From Plantago major (lineage: Eukaryota; Streptophyta; Magnoliopsida; Lamiales; Plantaginaceae), in the NCBI GenBank assembly GCA_026545765.1, contig CM048844.1, positions 17,926,237 to 17,990,236 of the forward strand: a stretch of 64,000 bases of DNA. The letters are read 5' to 3'. Positions within the stretch are counted from its first letter, which is position 1; each line of letters starts with the position of its first letter. Below the pieces are notes generated by a model. That model did not search any database and was not told the DNA's origin. It worked only from the letters and a program-made list of their open reading frames with translations. Of the stretch, positions 46,242-58,023 are shown piece by piece. Made by a program: the position numbers and the translations under genes.

Positions 46242-47706
46242 TATTCAATTTGTTTTTAGCACCGTGTTTACTAGTAAAATCTTGTAGGCTTACGTTCAGA
46301 ATGTCACTTAAGGCCCACTTTCAAAGCCTTGGTGCTTCCTTGCAAAAACTTGAATTTGTAGAGTTGTTCGTAGTCTAATTGATTGATCGATACGGGCTAT
46401 GATAATTGATTGGTCTGGGTTGATTCCTGCGGATATGGGCTGCAGGTTGTTGGCCCATCTAGAGAACATATATCAAACGATTTTAAATTAAATGCTTTTT
46501 ATCGAAGCTGAATGATTTGGTCTCCCAAACGTGCAATTGAATTCTAATTTGACTTTATATTTTATGAGCATTGATTTTTTTATCAAGAAAATATTATATT
46601 ATTATTAAATCGAATCAAGACGTGTAGGTCGTAGATACAAGGTTGAAGGTTCTCATATCTGCATGGACCTATTGTGGAGGGTGTTTTGGTCTGTTCACAG
46701 TTAATCCTGATATCTAGAACAATTAGTAAGGGCAATCCGGTCCATTCAAATATTTTCTTAATTATATATTCCACTGTTATTTTTGTTATGTTAACTACAT
46801 ATATATTTTTATCAAATCTAATATAACTTTATCTACAAAAATTCAAAAAATATTTTGAACATATCTGAATTCGTCGTGACAAGACAAATCCATAGATATC
46901 AATCTTGAATAATCTAATTAATTAAATAAATCCTTTTATTCATTAAAATAAAATATAAATTTATTAAATAAGATAAAATAAAATAATGAAATTTTAAAAA
47001 TATAGATTTTATTAAATTAATTCAATCCTACCTGAAATTTTGTGGAATTAGTTGCATTTTCAACCAGTATATCTTTCAATAATGTTCATTTTTTGTATGT
47101 TGGTTGCATATATAGTTTTTTATTAAATATCATATAAATTTATCTACAAAACTCCGAAAATATTTTGAACACATATATTCCAATTCATCATGACAAGACG
47201 AATCCATTAACACCAATCTATAATATTATTATTAATTAAATACATCATTTTATTCACTAAAATAAAATATAAATTTAATTAATAAAATGAAATAACAGAA
47301 TTTTAAAAATAGAGTGTTTATTAAATATTTAATACCCCCCCCCCCCTCTATTTAACAATAAATTAATAAATTTTGATTCTACGATTGAACAGAGTCCGAA
47401 TAGGGAGGGGGGGGGGGGGGAATTTTGTTCAATGAAGTTTTTAGCCAGGTTAAACATGAGGCTAATGCTTTAGCACTTAGATTATCAGCTGGGTGTTTTT
47501 ATGTTATATAATATGATATATAAAGTTGATGGGCTAAACCCCACCAGATTCATTCAAATTCCAGTCATCCTACTGCGTGAAATTTTGATACGGTTGAGAA
47601 GAGTCTGAATATGGGGTGTATTAGTGTTGTTGCTAGGGATCATGAGGGCAATGTTATTGCTTGGTGACAAAATTTTATGGCTTACGGTTGCTAAAAATGC
47701 GAAAGG
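46242..47706. other. AT-rich repeat cluster with RNase H fragments
   Basis: 46,780-46,900 and 47,095-47,235 are two copies of one AT-rich repeat (ATCTACAAAA, TTTTGAACA, GACAAGACGAATCC-type order); a third is at 49,290-49,395. 46,490-46,625 is duplicated at 50,085-50,220. A C12-like run (about 47,334) and a G-run (about 47,407) flank a short segment. 47,445-47,490 reads QVKHEANALALRLSAG and 47,611-47,665 reads MGCISVVARDHEGNVIAW, both pieces of RVT_3-type RNase H domains in decayed form. Confidence 0.55.
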
Positions 47707-48839
47707 CACTACAAAAAATCTGGCCTGTAGCGACGGATAGATCCGTCGCTACAGGCCATCTATCCGTCGCCCCAGCTCTGGCGACGGATCGGGCGACGGA
47801 TAGAAAATCCGTCGAGCCCCCTGAGCTAATGACGGATAACAATCCGTCGTCCAATTCATGACAGTTGACGACGGATTGACCATTTTTTTTTAAAATTGAT
47901 AAGGGGGCGACGGATAGATTCTATCCGTCGCATCTTGACGGATAGAACTATCCGTCGCCCCATTTCTATTTTTTAAAATAAAAATCCGTATTCAATTTTT
48001 ATATTCAGATACGGATTAATTAAATATCAATTTGTATTCATTATCTGAGATATTGATTTGTATTCAGATATCGTATTAATTTGTATTCAATTTTTATATT
48101 CGTATCAATTTGTATTAAATGCAGTGTGGTGGTGGGTGGAGAATGGTGGTGGGGTGGTGGCTGTGGTGGTGGCATGGTGGTGGTGGGGGGGTGGTGGTGG
48201 GAGGAGGAAAGGTGGTGGTGGTGGTGGGAGGAGAGAGGTGGTGGTGGTGGTGGTGGTGGAGATGGTGGTGGTGCGGTGGTGGTGGGAGGAGAGGGGTGGT
48301 GGTGGTGGTGCGGTGGTGGAGATGGTGGTGGTGCGGTGGTGGTGGGAGGAGAGAGGTGGTGGAGATGGTGGTGGTGCGGTGGTGGTGGGAGGAGAGAGGT
48401 GGTGGTGGTGGTGGTGGAGGAGGATGGTGGTGGAGGATGGTGGTGGAGGAGGTGGTGGTGGAGGAGAAAGGTGGTGGAAGGAGACAGGTGGTGGTGGGAG
48501 GAGGAGGAGAGGAGAACTGGCGGCGACGTGGTGGCGGAACGGAGGTGGTGGAGGAGATATATGGTTTTTTTTTTAGGCTTTTAGCGACGGATAGATCTAG
48601 ATCTATCCGTCGCTAACGTTTTTTTTCGGCTATAGCGCGGATAGATCTATCCGTCGCTAAATTTTTTTTTTTTTAAATCTTGGTCAACGCTCATGGCGGC
48701 GGATAAACTTATCCGTCTGAACGACAGATAAGATTTTTATCCGTGACAGGCGACGGATAGAATCCGTCGCCCCGTTTGGCGATCCGTCGCTACAGGGGCG
48801 ACGGATTTTCCGTCCCGTTACAGCAGAATTCTTGTAGTG
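47707..48839. mobile_element. Non-autonomous CACTA transposon (1.13 kb)
   Basis: Starts CACTACAAAAAATC and ends GAATTCTTGTAGTG; 3-bp target duplication AGG on both sides (47,704-47,706 and 48,840-48,842). Subterminal arms carry many copies of GCGACGGATAGATCCGTCGC-type palindromes (47,729-47,960 and 48,585-48,810). The centre is a G-rich minisatellite. No transposase. The match of ends, target duplication and subterminal repeats is decisive for EnSpm/CACTA. Confidence 0.92.
48120..48560 (+). repeat. GGT/GGA minisatellite
   Basis: About 440 bases of nearly pure G/T/A triplets (GGTGGTGGTGGGAGGAGA units, with longer ~60-90-base higher-order repeats). One strand is strongly G-rich and could form G-quadruplexes. 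Three long overlapping open frames (Gly/Trp/Val/Arg-only) are composition artefacts. Confidence 0.9.
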
Positions 48840-48842
48840 AGG

Positions 48843-50074
48843 TTTGCCAGCCAAATTAAGAATTAAATCTGTTCGAAATTTTGAGTGGTAACACGTAGTG
48901 ATTGAAAGGGAGTTTTATGTTGTGATTAAACTTTTTAAATCAACAAAATTCAGCTTTTCCCCTTTGTTACACTTTTCAATGAAATTCAGGTATTTGATGG
49001 AGATTTTTGTTCCATGAAGTTTTGTCAGGTTAAACGTGAGGCTTACGTTTTAGTACATAGATAATCAATTAAAATTCTTATGATGATGTTGGATTGGTAG
49101 ATTTGTATTATACATACCAAGATCGTTATGTGAGGGGAACACATACCACGTCTCGATTAATTTATTTTGTTCTCTCATTTCTATCTATTATTAACGTACT
49201 ATATAGTGGCATCGCCACATGAATTTTGTGAAATTAGTTGCATTTTTAGCCAGTATATATTTCACTGTTTATTTTTTGAATGGACCTTTTTTGTATGTTG
49301 GCTGCATATATAGTTCTTATTAAATCTCATATAAATTTATCTACAAAATTTCAAAAAATATATTTGAACATATATTTAAATTCGTCGCCCCAAGATGAAT
49401 TCATCTAAAACTTTTCGACTTCATGACTCGCATGTTTCCATAAAGTCGGCTAACAACAATATTATCGACTGTAATGGTGTACTTAAATGAAACTATACGC
49501 ATATTCTTCTCGAGTTGTTATTTTTTGCCAGATCGGATTCTGGGCAGATCGTGGTCAAATTTGGGTACGGGTCGAATTCTGTACGGGTTGGATTCAAATT
49601 GGGTCTTAGAGCGGGTTGGGTATTGGGCAAAGGCAAGTTTTGGACGGGTGCAGGTGTAGAACCCAACCCGTACCCGTATATAAATAATTTATCGGGTTTT
49701 AACGGGTTCGGATTGCATCCTACCCAATTACAGGCCTATATGATACGAATACAAATGTTGTATACAAAGAGGTCTTCGACAAACTATAAGGTAATTTTAA
49801 ATTTATTACCTTATAAACGTTGAAGACTTGAACATATTGTTTACAATAAATGATTATTATTAGCATAGTGTATTAACTCTTCTTTAAATTTTATTTTACA
49901 GAGAAGAAAATGATTGATTTCAATTGATCTTTTTATTACACGTATTGGAATTCCGAATGATGTTGTAGTTTATATGTATTTTATACATTTTATTTGAATG
50001 ATAAATGTGTTGTTTAGAGATATTTTTATATATGTTTTTCTAATACCCGTCGTCTCGACGGACCATAAACTAGT
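48843..50074 (+). mobile_element. Helitron-type material with two 3' ends and RNase H fragment
   Basis: 49,206-49,218 is a decayed GTGGC-ATC-GCCAC hairpin like that at 863. At 50,047-50,061 a perfect stem CCGTCG-TCT-CGACGG precedes CTAGT (50,070-50,074), a full Helitron 3' signature. 49,016-49,062 reads QVKREAYVLVHR, matching the RNase H fragment at 47,445. 49,530-49,730 contains inverted CGGGTT/AACCCG arms of a hAT-like MITE whose end reads ATAGGCCTGTAATTGGGTAG on the minus strand. The 5' ends of the Helitrons are not resolved. Confidence 0.6.
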
Positions 50075-50084
50075 TAAATTTTTT

Positions 50085-50220
50085 TTATCGATGCTGAATG
50101 ATTTGGTCTCCCAAACGTGCAATTGAATTCTAATTTGACTTTATATTTTATGAGCATATAGTTTTTTATCAATAAAATATTATATTATTATTAAATTGAA
50201 CCAAGACGTGTAGGTCGTAG
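50085..50220 (+). repeat. Duplicated segment (copy of 46,490-46,625)
   Basis: Shares ATCGA(A/T)GCTGAATGATTTGG, ACGTGCAATTGAATTCTAAT and AAGACGTGTAGGTCGTAGA with the earlier copy, with few differences. It begins just after the Helitron end at 50,074. Confidence 0.8.
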
Positions 50221-51240
50221 ATGGACATAGAGTTGTGTTTGTATTTAGTTACATCATTTAACAACCAAGAAGGACAAAAGTCTCCCTCGTATATATTAAA
50301 AGTAGGTGATACGTATAGAATAGAGAGAATATTTGGTGGAAGTGATTATCATTCCTGTATGCAACTATATATACAAGTGAGAATACTCATAACTTTGGTA
50401 ATTAACTAATTTACAACAATTACTATAATTAAGACACAGATCTAGAATGATCTCTAATAATACGTACAGCGTACTCAAAAGATGGAAAATATAAATGCGA
50501 TTCTAACAAGAACTTCCTTTCTTCGCCAAAAAATCTGCAGTCAAATGAGGTCCTCACCACACAACTTAATTAGGTTCATTAGCTGGGCAATCTCATGATC
50601 ATTGTTCTTCACACAATGTTGTTCATAAACGAACAAATTTATCTAACTACGTACCTAGTACGTACTGAGTGGGAATTATATATGTGGTGTGCGTGAGCAT
50701 TTGGACAATAGTAAAAATTACAAAATTACTGCTCACAATCACAAATAGCATCTGAACAATTTGTTAGTAGTGATTAATTTATTAATTGTATCATGATATT
50801 TTAAAATTAAGAACTTACGAAGAGAATAATATTATGCAATTAACTTATATAGATTGCATGATACTATCGTAATTAATGTGGTACTATATTCTAACATAGT
50901 TAAGATAAAGTTGGAGATTAATTAGTTGCAATGTGAGGTAAATGATAAGAAGAGATGAGGTGGTCCTACGGTCGAAGTCGCTGGAATTTGTTGATGAAAC
51001 AGGCACATCATATGTACAGACATATTACGTACGTAGTATCTACTTAATTTACTGGATAAACATCCATGCTCCATCCCAATTGGATATATGAGGATAAACA
51101 CAAAACTAAGCCCCATGATCCTTAAAAATCCAGCAAAGTCAAACCATCGGCTACCCTAGACCGTGTTGTTTTTTTCACAAACCCATCAAAACAAAAACTC
51201 AATACAAGTCTTTGTATACTTGAGAACCTCATCTTTGCCC
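50221..51240. other. Intergenic upstream of the wound-responsive gene
   Basis: AT-rich; no gene or clear repeat recognised. Confidence 0.4.
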
Positions 51241-51241
51241 C

Positions 51242-51249
51242 ATATATAT
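51242..51249 (+). promoter_or_regulatory. Candidate TATA box of the wound-responsive gene
   Basis: ATATATAT about 110 bases before the start codon, followed by a (CTAG)n run and a CA-rich leader. Confidence 0.4.
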
Positions 51250-51358
51250 TCCTACCTAGCTAGCTAGCTAGCTAATTATATCTTCCAATCTACACTAAAC
51301 AATCAAAACCAATCTTCCAATTAAGAACTCAAATCGTGTTAGTTAATTCAAGAAATAC

Positions 51359-51586
51359 ATGAGCTTGAGGTACGTGAGTAGGCTGGCTTATCAATGTGGC
51401 TTACGGGCGATGCAAGGACTAAAAGATCAGGCCACCAAATGTGATCGTTCCGCCATCAAATCTCCCAATCAGGCTAGGAAATTTTCCGCGGGGTTAAGGG
51501 CGGTTGGTCGGAACAACGACAGGGCCAAAGAGGCTGAGGAGTCGCTCCGGACGGTCATGTACTTGAGTTGCTGGGGACCTTACTGA
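51359..51586 (+). CDS. Wound-responsive family small protein (DUF3774 / WIP type)
   Basis: 75 residues, single exon. The family, known from wound-induced genes, has no settled biochemical role. An N-terminal amphipathic region (MSLRYVSRLAYQCGLRAMQG) and KDQATKCDRS lead to a basic middle, then the diagnostic C-terminal motif SLRTVMYLSCWGPY, preceded by AKEAEESL; that ending is nearly invariant in DUF3774 proteins. Length is at the short end of the family's usual 75-95. Members often lie in tandem clusters, but this is the only copy in the window. Start is the only in-frame Met that gives the family N terminus. Looks intact. Confidence 0.88.
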   Translation: MSLRYVSRLAYQCGLRAMQGLKDQATKCDRSAIKSPNQARKFSAGLRAVGRNNDRAKEAEESLRTVMYLSCWGPY

Positions 51587-53016
51587 ACTGAGTACTCACC
51601 CGTCTTCTTAATTATATGTGTATATCTTTCATCTTTTTGAAAGACCATTAGTTCGTTTATTTTGTTACTTGATCTGTAACATATTCACATTTCTACTTAA
51701 GTACTCCTATGTCGTTATATCCATTTGATATATTAATTAATGCATGATTTCTTCTATCAAACTGCATGTATGATTATTTTAAAACCTTAGACAAAACTGT
51801 AATTACTTGGCTGCACTATTTCACTTCCTTGTCTATATTTTGAAGTTTTCATTTGGAGTTCTTGTTTGAACTGAAGTTTTTCGATTTAGTAGCTAGCTAG
51901 GGTATGGTTGCAAAACCGGTAACACTGCAATTTTTATCTCTTGAGGCAATCCAACTTTTTCTTTGTAAATTGTTAACATTTGGAATGGATGATATATAAT
52001 TTTAATTGAAAGCCAGACATGTGGATAACATGATAATGGAAGAGAATAAAGAAAAGATTATTGGATATATAATCATCTTACAAGTCACACCTATATCCAT
52101 AATCCAATTGTCACCCAGTTGACCATACTTGCTCAGTTAGAACCCAACACTGAAATTAAATTTCTATTACACTATTCTTTATGAGCGTTTCATAAAAATA
52201 TTCTAATTATTAATTTTTTAATCACCCTTTTCCATATATTTTTATCAATTTCTTCTTTATATTCTACCATTCACTTACTATTTTATCAATATAAATCATT
52301 TTCGTACTCACCATCCTTAAAGTAGTGAAGTGGAAAGATTCGGTAAATTAAAGGAGTAATATATTTAGTCTTTATGGCGCCCCTGTTTAACAAAACTAAT
52401 TGATAGTTGATAAACTAGACGATATCTGATCATTGATGAGTTAGGTGATACACTATTTGATTTTTATGGAGAATTTTAGTATATTAATTAGCTGGTTTGT
52501 TAAATATAATATATACAAACAAATCAATTAGTTTATCTTTTTAATAGGCTACCTGAACAATAACCTACTAGTTGTATTTTTACGTAGCATGCTTATTTTT
52601 TAATTTTTTTTCCAGTTCCAAAAAAAAAATGATTATTTTGAAATAAGTTCATTGAGTTGATAAATTAGTGCAAAAAATAACCTACATGTAACCCAGAATA
52701 GCTTAAATGTTAAGAGCGAGTGGGATCAATGGTATATAAGTAAACCACCACTCTCATACATTATGAGGACTTTTGGGTGATTCCAAAGTAGATCTGTAAG
52801 GTTTTAGTCCAAAATATGAGTAACCACACCGATGTAAAGGGTCGGTTCTCCACTAAGTGGTCGAGTAGTTATATTAACACTCATTAAGAACCAAAGAAGA
52901 GGAGACTATAAAAATGAAAGTGAGGTAATATCCAATTAATTGTTCCCAAGTCATTATCTCTGGCCACTGTACTAAAATTAAACACGTCAACACGCTATTT
53001 TTACACAATTAAATAT
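51587..53016. other. Intergenic with a probable hAT-like MITE
   Basis: 52,380-52,675 has arms related to 4,510-4,600 (TTTGGCACTAGTTTATCAGCT there; inverted GTTGATAAATTAGTGCAAAA here), suggesting an old MITE family. No gene. Confidence 0.4.
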
Positions 53017-53018
53017 TA

Positions 53019-53259
53019 CTCCCTCAATCCCAGTTTCATTTACTCATATTCCGTTTTGATCCGTCCCAAATTCAATTACCCATTACTTCAATGAAAAATC
53101 TCCCTCTCACTTTATTCACTATCTCTCATACATTATTCATTATTTCTCCTACTTTATTCAATCTCTTTTTTACTTTATTACCATCTCTCCTACTTTATTC
53201 ACTTTTTTATTAAAATTTTTGTCCGGCCCCGCGGGTAATTGAAACCGGGACGGATGGAG
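53019..53259. mobile_element. Stowaway-like MITE, second family
   Basis: TA-flanked; CTCCCTCAATCCCAGTTTCA at the left and GAAACCGGGACGGATGGAG at the right, with a pyrimidine-rich centre. Complete at 241 bp. Confidence 0.85.
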
Positions 53260-55105
53260 TATAAGCAATTACTGAATCTTACGTATTTGGCTATTTGCGT
53301 GATCAATCGCTCATTTCACGCCGTTAATTGATTTATTATATGTTTAAAAAAATCTAAGAATGTTATGTTAGTTAATTGGATTCATAACGTGTTGGAACGG
53401 TAAGGAAGTATTGATGTACAAGCATGAAGTGTTGGAATTAAATTGTTATGATGCGATTTTTCGAAATGCAGCGTTATTTTTCGATTAAAGTGTTGTGTTC
53501 CTTCAAATGGAATCTGCAATTAGTTAATAATATGCGATGTAATATCGAATTAAAAAAAATAATAATAGTAGCTATAATGAACAAAGTCTTATGGGATGCC
53601 ACATACGATTAAAATAAAAAGACCATTAATTATTGATAATGTAAGGCTTTTAGTTAAAATTAATAATATTTTCGGTCGATTTTTTTTTGAAGAATATAAG
53701 TTGGTATTTTTAAATTTAAACATAGAGGGTCTATCAATACTTTGTGATCATATGGCTAGTTTGACAGTTTGACATTCAATGGATTAGTTGAAACTTTGAC
53801 GAAACAATAGACTTCGGATACAAAAGGTGAACTAGAAGCGCGTAGCCGCATAGTTTAATTTAATAAGCCAAGCCAAGCCAAGCCAAGCCAAGCCAATGGA
53901 TTAGTTGGTCAATGACAGAAACAGCTAGGCCAGTACTGTTTGTTTGTTAAAGTCAAAACTTCATGAAAAATATGGAAACGACGACTTCGATTCAACGAAT
54001 TTAAACACAAATAAATTAACATTTGTAACCTTTCTATGGTCATATTAGGTGTACGCTAATCGTTCTTAACTTAGTTAACTTATCATCTTCATCTTTTAAT
54101 GGTTTTGTTTACTATGCGCTATGCCTAACGACGGAAAGTTCAAATGAATTAATAAATATTATCCATGCTATTATTAATTACTTTTTTCTTAATATAACAA
54201 GCCGCCTCTATATGTTAAAAATATAAAACAAATATTACATATTTAACTTCAAATGTTACATTTTCAGTAATGAAACATAACAATTTTAATTCATTTATCG
54301 GAGTTACGATATATCGCAAAAGTTTGTGATTCATAATAACTTGACAAATAAATGTGCTTCTTTTGGAAAAATTAGTGATCCGCATGTTTTCACTTGCGGT
54401 TTATGTCACCTTTAAATTGTTTATTTTACTTTTACGTGTTTCTCAACCCCCACAATGTGATGATTTGCACTTCTAAATAGTTAAAAGCTGATATAATTTT
54501 ATAGTATAGGATAGTATGAATGTAGAATTGTTATGTCACACATTATTTTCCATTTAAATTATATTTCTGAAACGTATTAAGTATTTAATACGCAATATAT
54601 GTTTTAGTGATTATTTAAATGCGCTTTAAAACACTCGCATCTTCATATTTTTTTATATTTTGACGATTTTCTTCGATTATATTTAATGTATGATCCACCT
54701 AAAGTATATGATATGCGTACGAGGAGGAAAAAGTTTCGAGGCAAATACTACAATTTGTAATACAAAAATAGTTAATAACCTAGTCGACAACGGATTATAT
54801 AAGTGATGAGCTAATCATCGGTTATAAATTCAAATAACAAAATTAATTTCTCTTTTGTTTTAAAAATTGGAATTTGTTGAAGATCCGGAACACGTAGACC
54901 TGACCTGACCCATTGGCCAATGACGAAGAAGAAAATGAAATGAGTAGCTGCACGCACAATAAAAACCACAATCGACCTTTGAAAAAACTGCATTTCACTT
55001 TTACACCAAAAAGAATCCTTTCTCTCTCTATATCTATCTCCTGTAAATTCCAAACCAGAAAACCCCGTGTCATCCACCAATCTCCGGCGAGAATCCTCAC
55101 TACTC
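53260..55105. other. Intergenic upstream of VAP4
   Basis: AT-rich, no gene. An (AAGCC)n tract lies at 53,864-53,896. The last ~150 bases, CT-rich with TCTCTCTCTATATCTATCTC, are probably the VAP4 core promoter or 5' UTR. Confidence 0.4.
53864..53896 (+). repeat. (AAGCC)n pentanucleotide repeat
   Basis: Six to seven perfect units. Confidence 0.9.
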
Positions 55106-58023
55106 ATGGCCATGGTGGCCGACAAATCCGATGGAGGCAAAGTTTGGGGCCTCTTCAAAATTCCCTTCCGAAACTCTCAGCCTCCTGCACCCACAACTAC
55201 AACCGCCTCCAACTTCGCTCACTACCAGCAGAATTACGGCCACGTTGCTAACAACGCTCATTCTCAGGCCGACGGATCGGCTGCTCACGGCGGAGCTGCG
55301 GCGACAAGCTCCGTTTCTTCAGTTGCCAGATCTCTGATTCCTGCACGGCGTCGTTTGAAGCTCGATCCTTCGAAGAAGCTCTACTTCCCTTGTGAGTTGC
55401 TGCTTGATTTTGCTTTGATGAAGTTCGATTTGCTGTTTTTTGATTCCAGTGGAGAAGATACCTTTAGTATGTTAATTGAGTTTGATCTGCGTGCGATTAT
55501 GTCAACGTTTTCTATATTTGTGATGTGTTTAGTGTTTTGATTTAGCTCTAGTTAAATTGATTAGTTTGTAGGGCCTTAAATACACTTAAATTGGATTGTT
55601 GCTGTTTGAATTGGGGAAAATATAGAAACCGGAGGTTCAAGCGTATTAAATTCGTATCTAGTTTCAATTTTAGCTATTGAATTCAGTACAAAATAGCAAG
55701 TGAAGCTTCAAGTGTATTCAATTCGTATAAATTGAAGATTCTCGGAGAAGCATTTCATCGTGAAGTGAAGCATAGAAAACTAGTGAGTTAGCTGCTTCTG
55801 AGGATCTAAATTTTCGAGATGATGTACCAAATGGTCATTCCACTGAGTGAGATTTTTTAAATTAAAAAAAAAGAAAGAAATTGTTTCAGATTTTGCGTAT
55901 TCGCAATGCATTGTGTGATTAAGTGGCTTGGTATGAATCATATATTAATATGCAATGCATATGCAATGATCGGCTTATATTTTCTTTCTTGTTGACTACT
56001 TTCAGATGAACCTGGAAAACAAGTCCGAAGCGCCATCAAAATTAAAAATACCAGCAAGTCTCATGTAGCCTTTAAGGTACTGCAAGAATTGAATGTGCCA
56101 TTCTTTTTCTCATTTTCTTCATCCTCGCGATTAAAAGATATTCCATTACATACTATATAGATGTATTAATTTAGTTTGTCATTTGTTGTCATCATCCGGT
56201 ACTATTATCCACTAATCAGTGTTTTTTCTTGGTGATTTAGTTCCAAACAACTGCACCGAAGAGTTGTTTCATGCGTCCTCCTGGTGCCATTCTTGCTCCT
56301 GGCGAGAGCATCATAGCTACTGGTAATTTTTCAAGTTGGAAGTTTGCACCTTCTTTTCCTTCAAAAAAGAATTTGGATCTGTTTTTCTCTAAACACAAAC
56401 TGGAGGAATTATATTGCGGATGAAAAGTTTCTCATGTTTAGTTGCTCTTGGTCTTTGTTTTTGTATCAGTATTCAAGTTTGTGGAACATCCAGAAAACAA
56501 TGAAAAGCCTATGGATCAGAAAAGCAGAGTAAAGTTCAAAATCATGAGCTTAAAAGTGCAGGGTCCGATGGACTACATACCAGAGCTGGTCAGTAGCATC
56601 TCTTGTTAGTAAAAGTAGTGTTTGATAGTAACGTTTTCCCGATGTGGTTTGCTTGCGATAAGGGAAAAGGGCCGCATGAAAAGTTGCATCACATAGAAAT
56701 AAGCTTTTACTTTATATTCTTTTATGGATAAATATGGCTTGCTTCGTAACCTTTTGGAATTGTGTTTCACTTCCTCCAGAATGTAACTTTCAACTGTTAA
56801 TTGCTTATGTAAAAGATGTAATTGAATAATTAAATTAGCTGGAATGAGTGAATTATCAAGATGATTTGTGTGCATGCTTTCTGTGATGGAAAATCACACT
56901 TTGATCCTGTCTTTGCATGTTCTATCTATGAAATTTTTATGTGTAGGAAAGATTATTGTATGCAATCTAATCATTTCTCGGAAGTATATGTATGATCTGG
57001 CATGATTTCAAGAATAATTCTTTTCTGGCCAGATATTAGGTCTGGTGGTGCCTGTGTAAGCTCACTCTTGTGTAGTCTACTATAAAACTTTCCCCAGAGA
57101 TGAGGTGGTAGAGCTTACTTGTTCACTATAAAGCACCGGGACCCTGCATTAGATTCATGTTGAGGATATGTGCATCTGAAGATCATTTTTCTCATCGACA
57201 GTGTATGTGCCCCAACAATATACTTAAAAAATTTGACTTTGTTCAATGTTTTCTTGACTTAGTTTGATGAGCACAAGGAACAAGTGGCTGTGGAGCAGAT
57301 ACTGAAGGTTGTTTTTCTAGATGTGGAACGTCCCAGTCCTGTAAGTGAATTATGAATAGATCCTTCATGTGAGATTACTCTGCTTTTGATGATCATTTGT
57401 GTGCAATGAGTGCACAGTTTTTGCCCGTGTTACTTTGTACTTGGTATTAACTTGCACTATAGATGCTTACATTTTTCCTTCTTTGTTTAAAGGCTCTGGA
57501 GAAGTTAAAGCGCCAACTAGCTGAAGCTGAGGCTGAACTTGAATCTCGCAAGAAGCCTTCAGAAGATACAGGCCCCAAGTTTGTTGGAGAAGGGCTCGTC
57601 ATTGATGAATGGGTTAGCCATTTTAGCTGCTTATATTCCCTACCCCTCTCTGATGTTGAAAATTTACTTTTTTGAAAAATCCTCGGTCTGAGTAGTCTTT
57701 TTTTCTTTTTCCAATTTCATAAAAGACCCAGTTTACAATTTCCAAATTTGAGGATGACTAAGACTCTTCTCTTCAACTGCAATTTTCTGAACTGAACTGA
57801 ATTGTAGTATAAAATATAACTAAGCAGAACGGAACGGAACTGAATGAGTTTTCAGTTGAAGAGAACAGAGCCTAAAATTGACTAAAAATATAAAATTTGC
57901 CGTTGGTTGTATCTGTCACCATTCATTATTTTTACCCTCTTCCTCTATGTTAATGCGATGCAGAAAGAAAGAAGAGAGAGATACTTGGCTCGACAACAAG
58001 TGGAGGGAGTAGACTCAGTATGA
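55106..58023 (+). CDS. Vesicle-associated protein 4-type (VAP4-2-like, MSP domain)
   Basis: Plant VAP/VAP27-related protein; MSP-domain proteins tether the ER to other membranes and the cytoskeleton by binding FFAT-like motifs. Seven exons: 55,106-55,391; 56,006-56,076; 56,241-56,322; 56,470-56,588; 57,263-57,340; 57,493-57,612; 57,964-58,023; 816 bases, 271 residues. The disordered N terminus begins MAMVADKSDGGKVWGLFKIP. The MSP domain (about residues 85-200) contains RRLKLDPSKKLYFPYEPGK, IKIKNTSKSHVAFKFQTTAP, KSCFMRPPGAILAPGESI and VKFKIMSLKVQGPMDYIPEL. A short coiled coil (ALEKLKRQLAEAEAELESRK) leads to GEGLVIDEWKERRERYLARQ and EGVDSV. There is no C-terminal membrane span, as in the VAP4 group. 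An in-frame Met 13 codons upstream exists (55,067), but 55,106 matches family starts. All junctions GT-AG; appears functional. Confidence 0.93.
57757..57876. mobile_element. hAT-type MITE in VAP4 intron 6
   Basis: AAGACTCTTCTCTTCAACTG at the left, CAGTTGAAGAGAACAGAGCC at the right; the interior has GAACTGAACTGAATTG-type repeats as in 11,866-12,715 and 62,845-62,977. Lies wholly in the intron between exons 6 and 7. Confidence 0.7.

Noticed and set aside
48058-48616. Three overlapping ~165-residue Gly/Trp/Val/Arg-rich open frames
   Set aside because: They are all readings of one GGT/GGA minisatellite inside a CACTA MITE; composition alone explains the absence of stops.
55067-55105. Upstream in-frame Met as the VAP4 start
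   Set aside because: The extra 13 residues do not resemble the VAP4 N terminus, whereas MAMVADK at 55,106 does.
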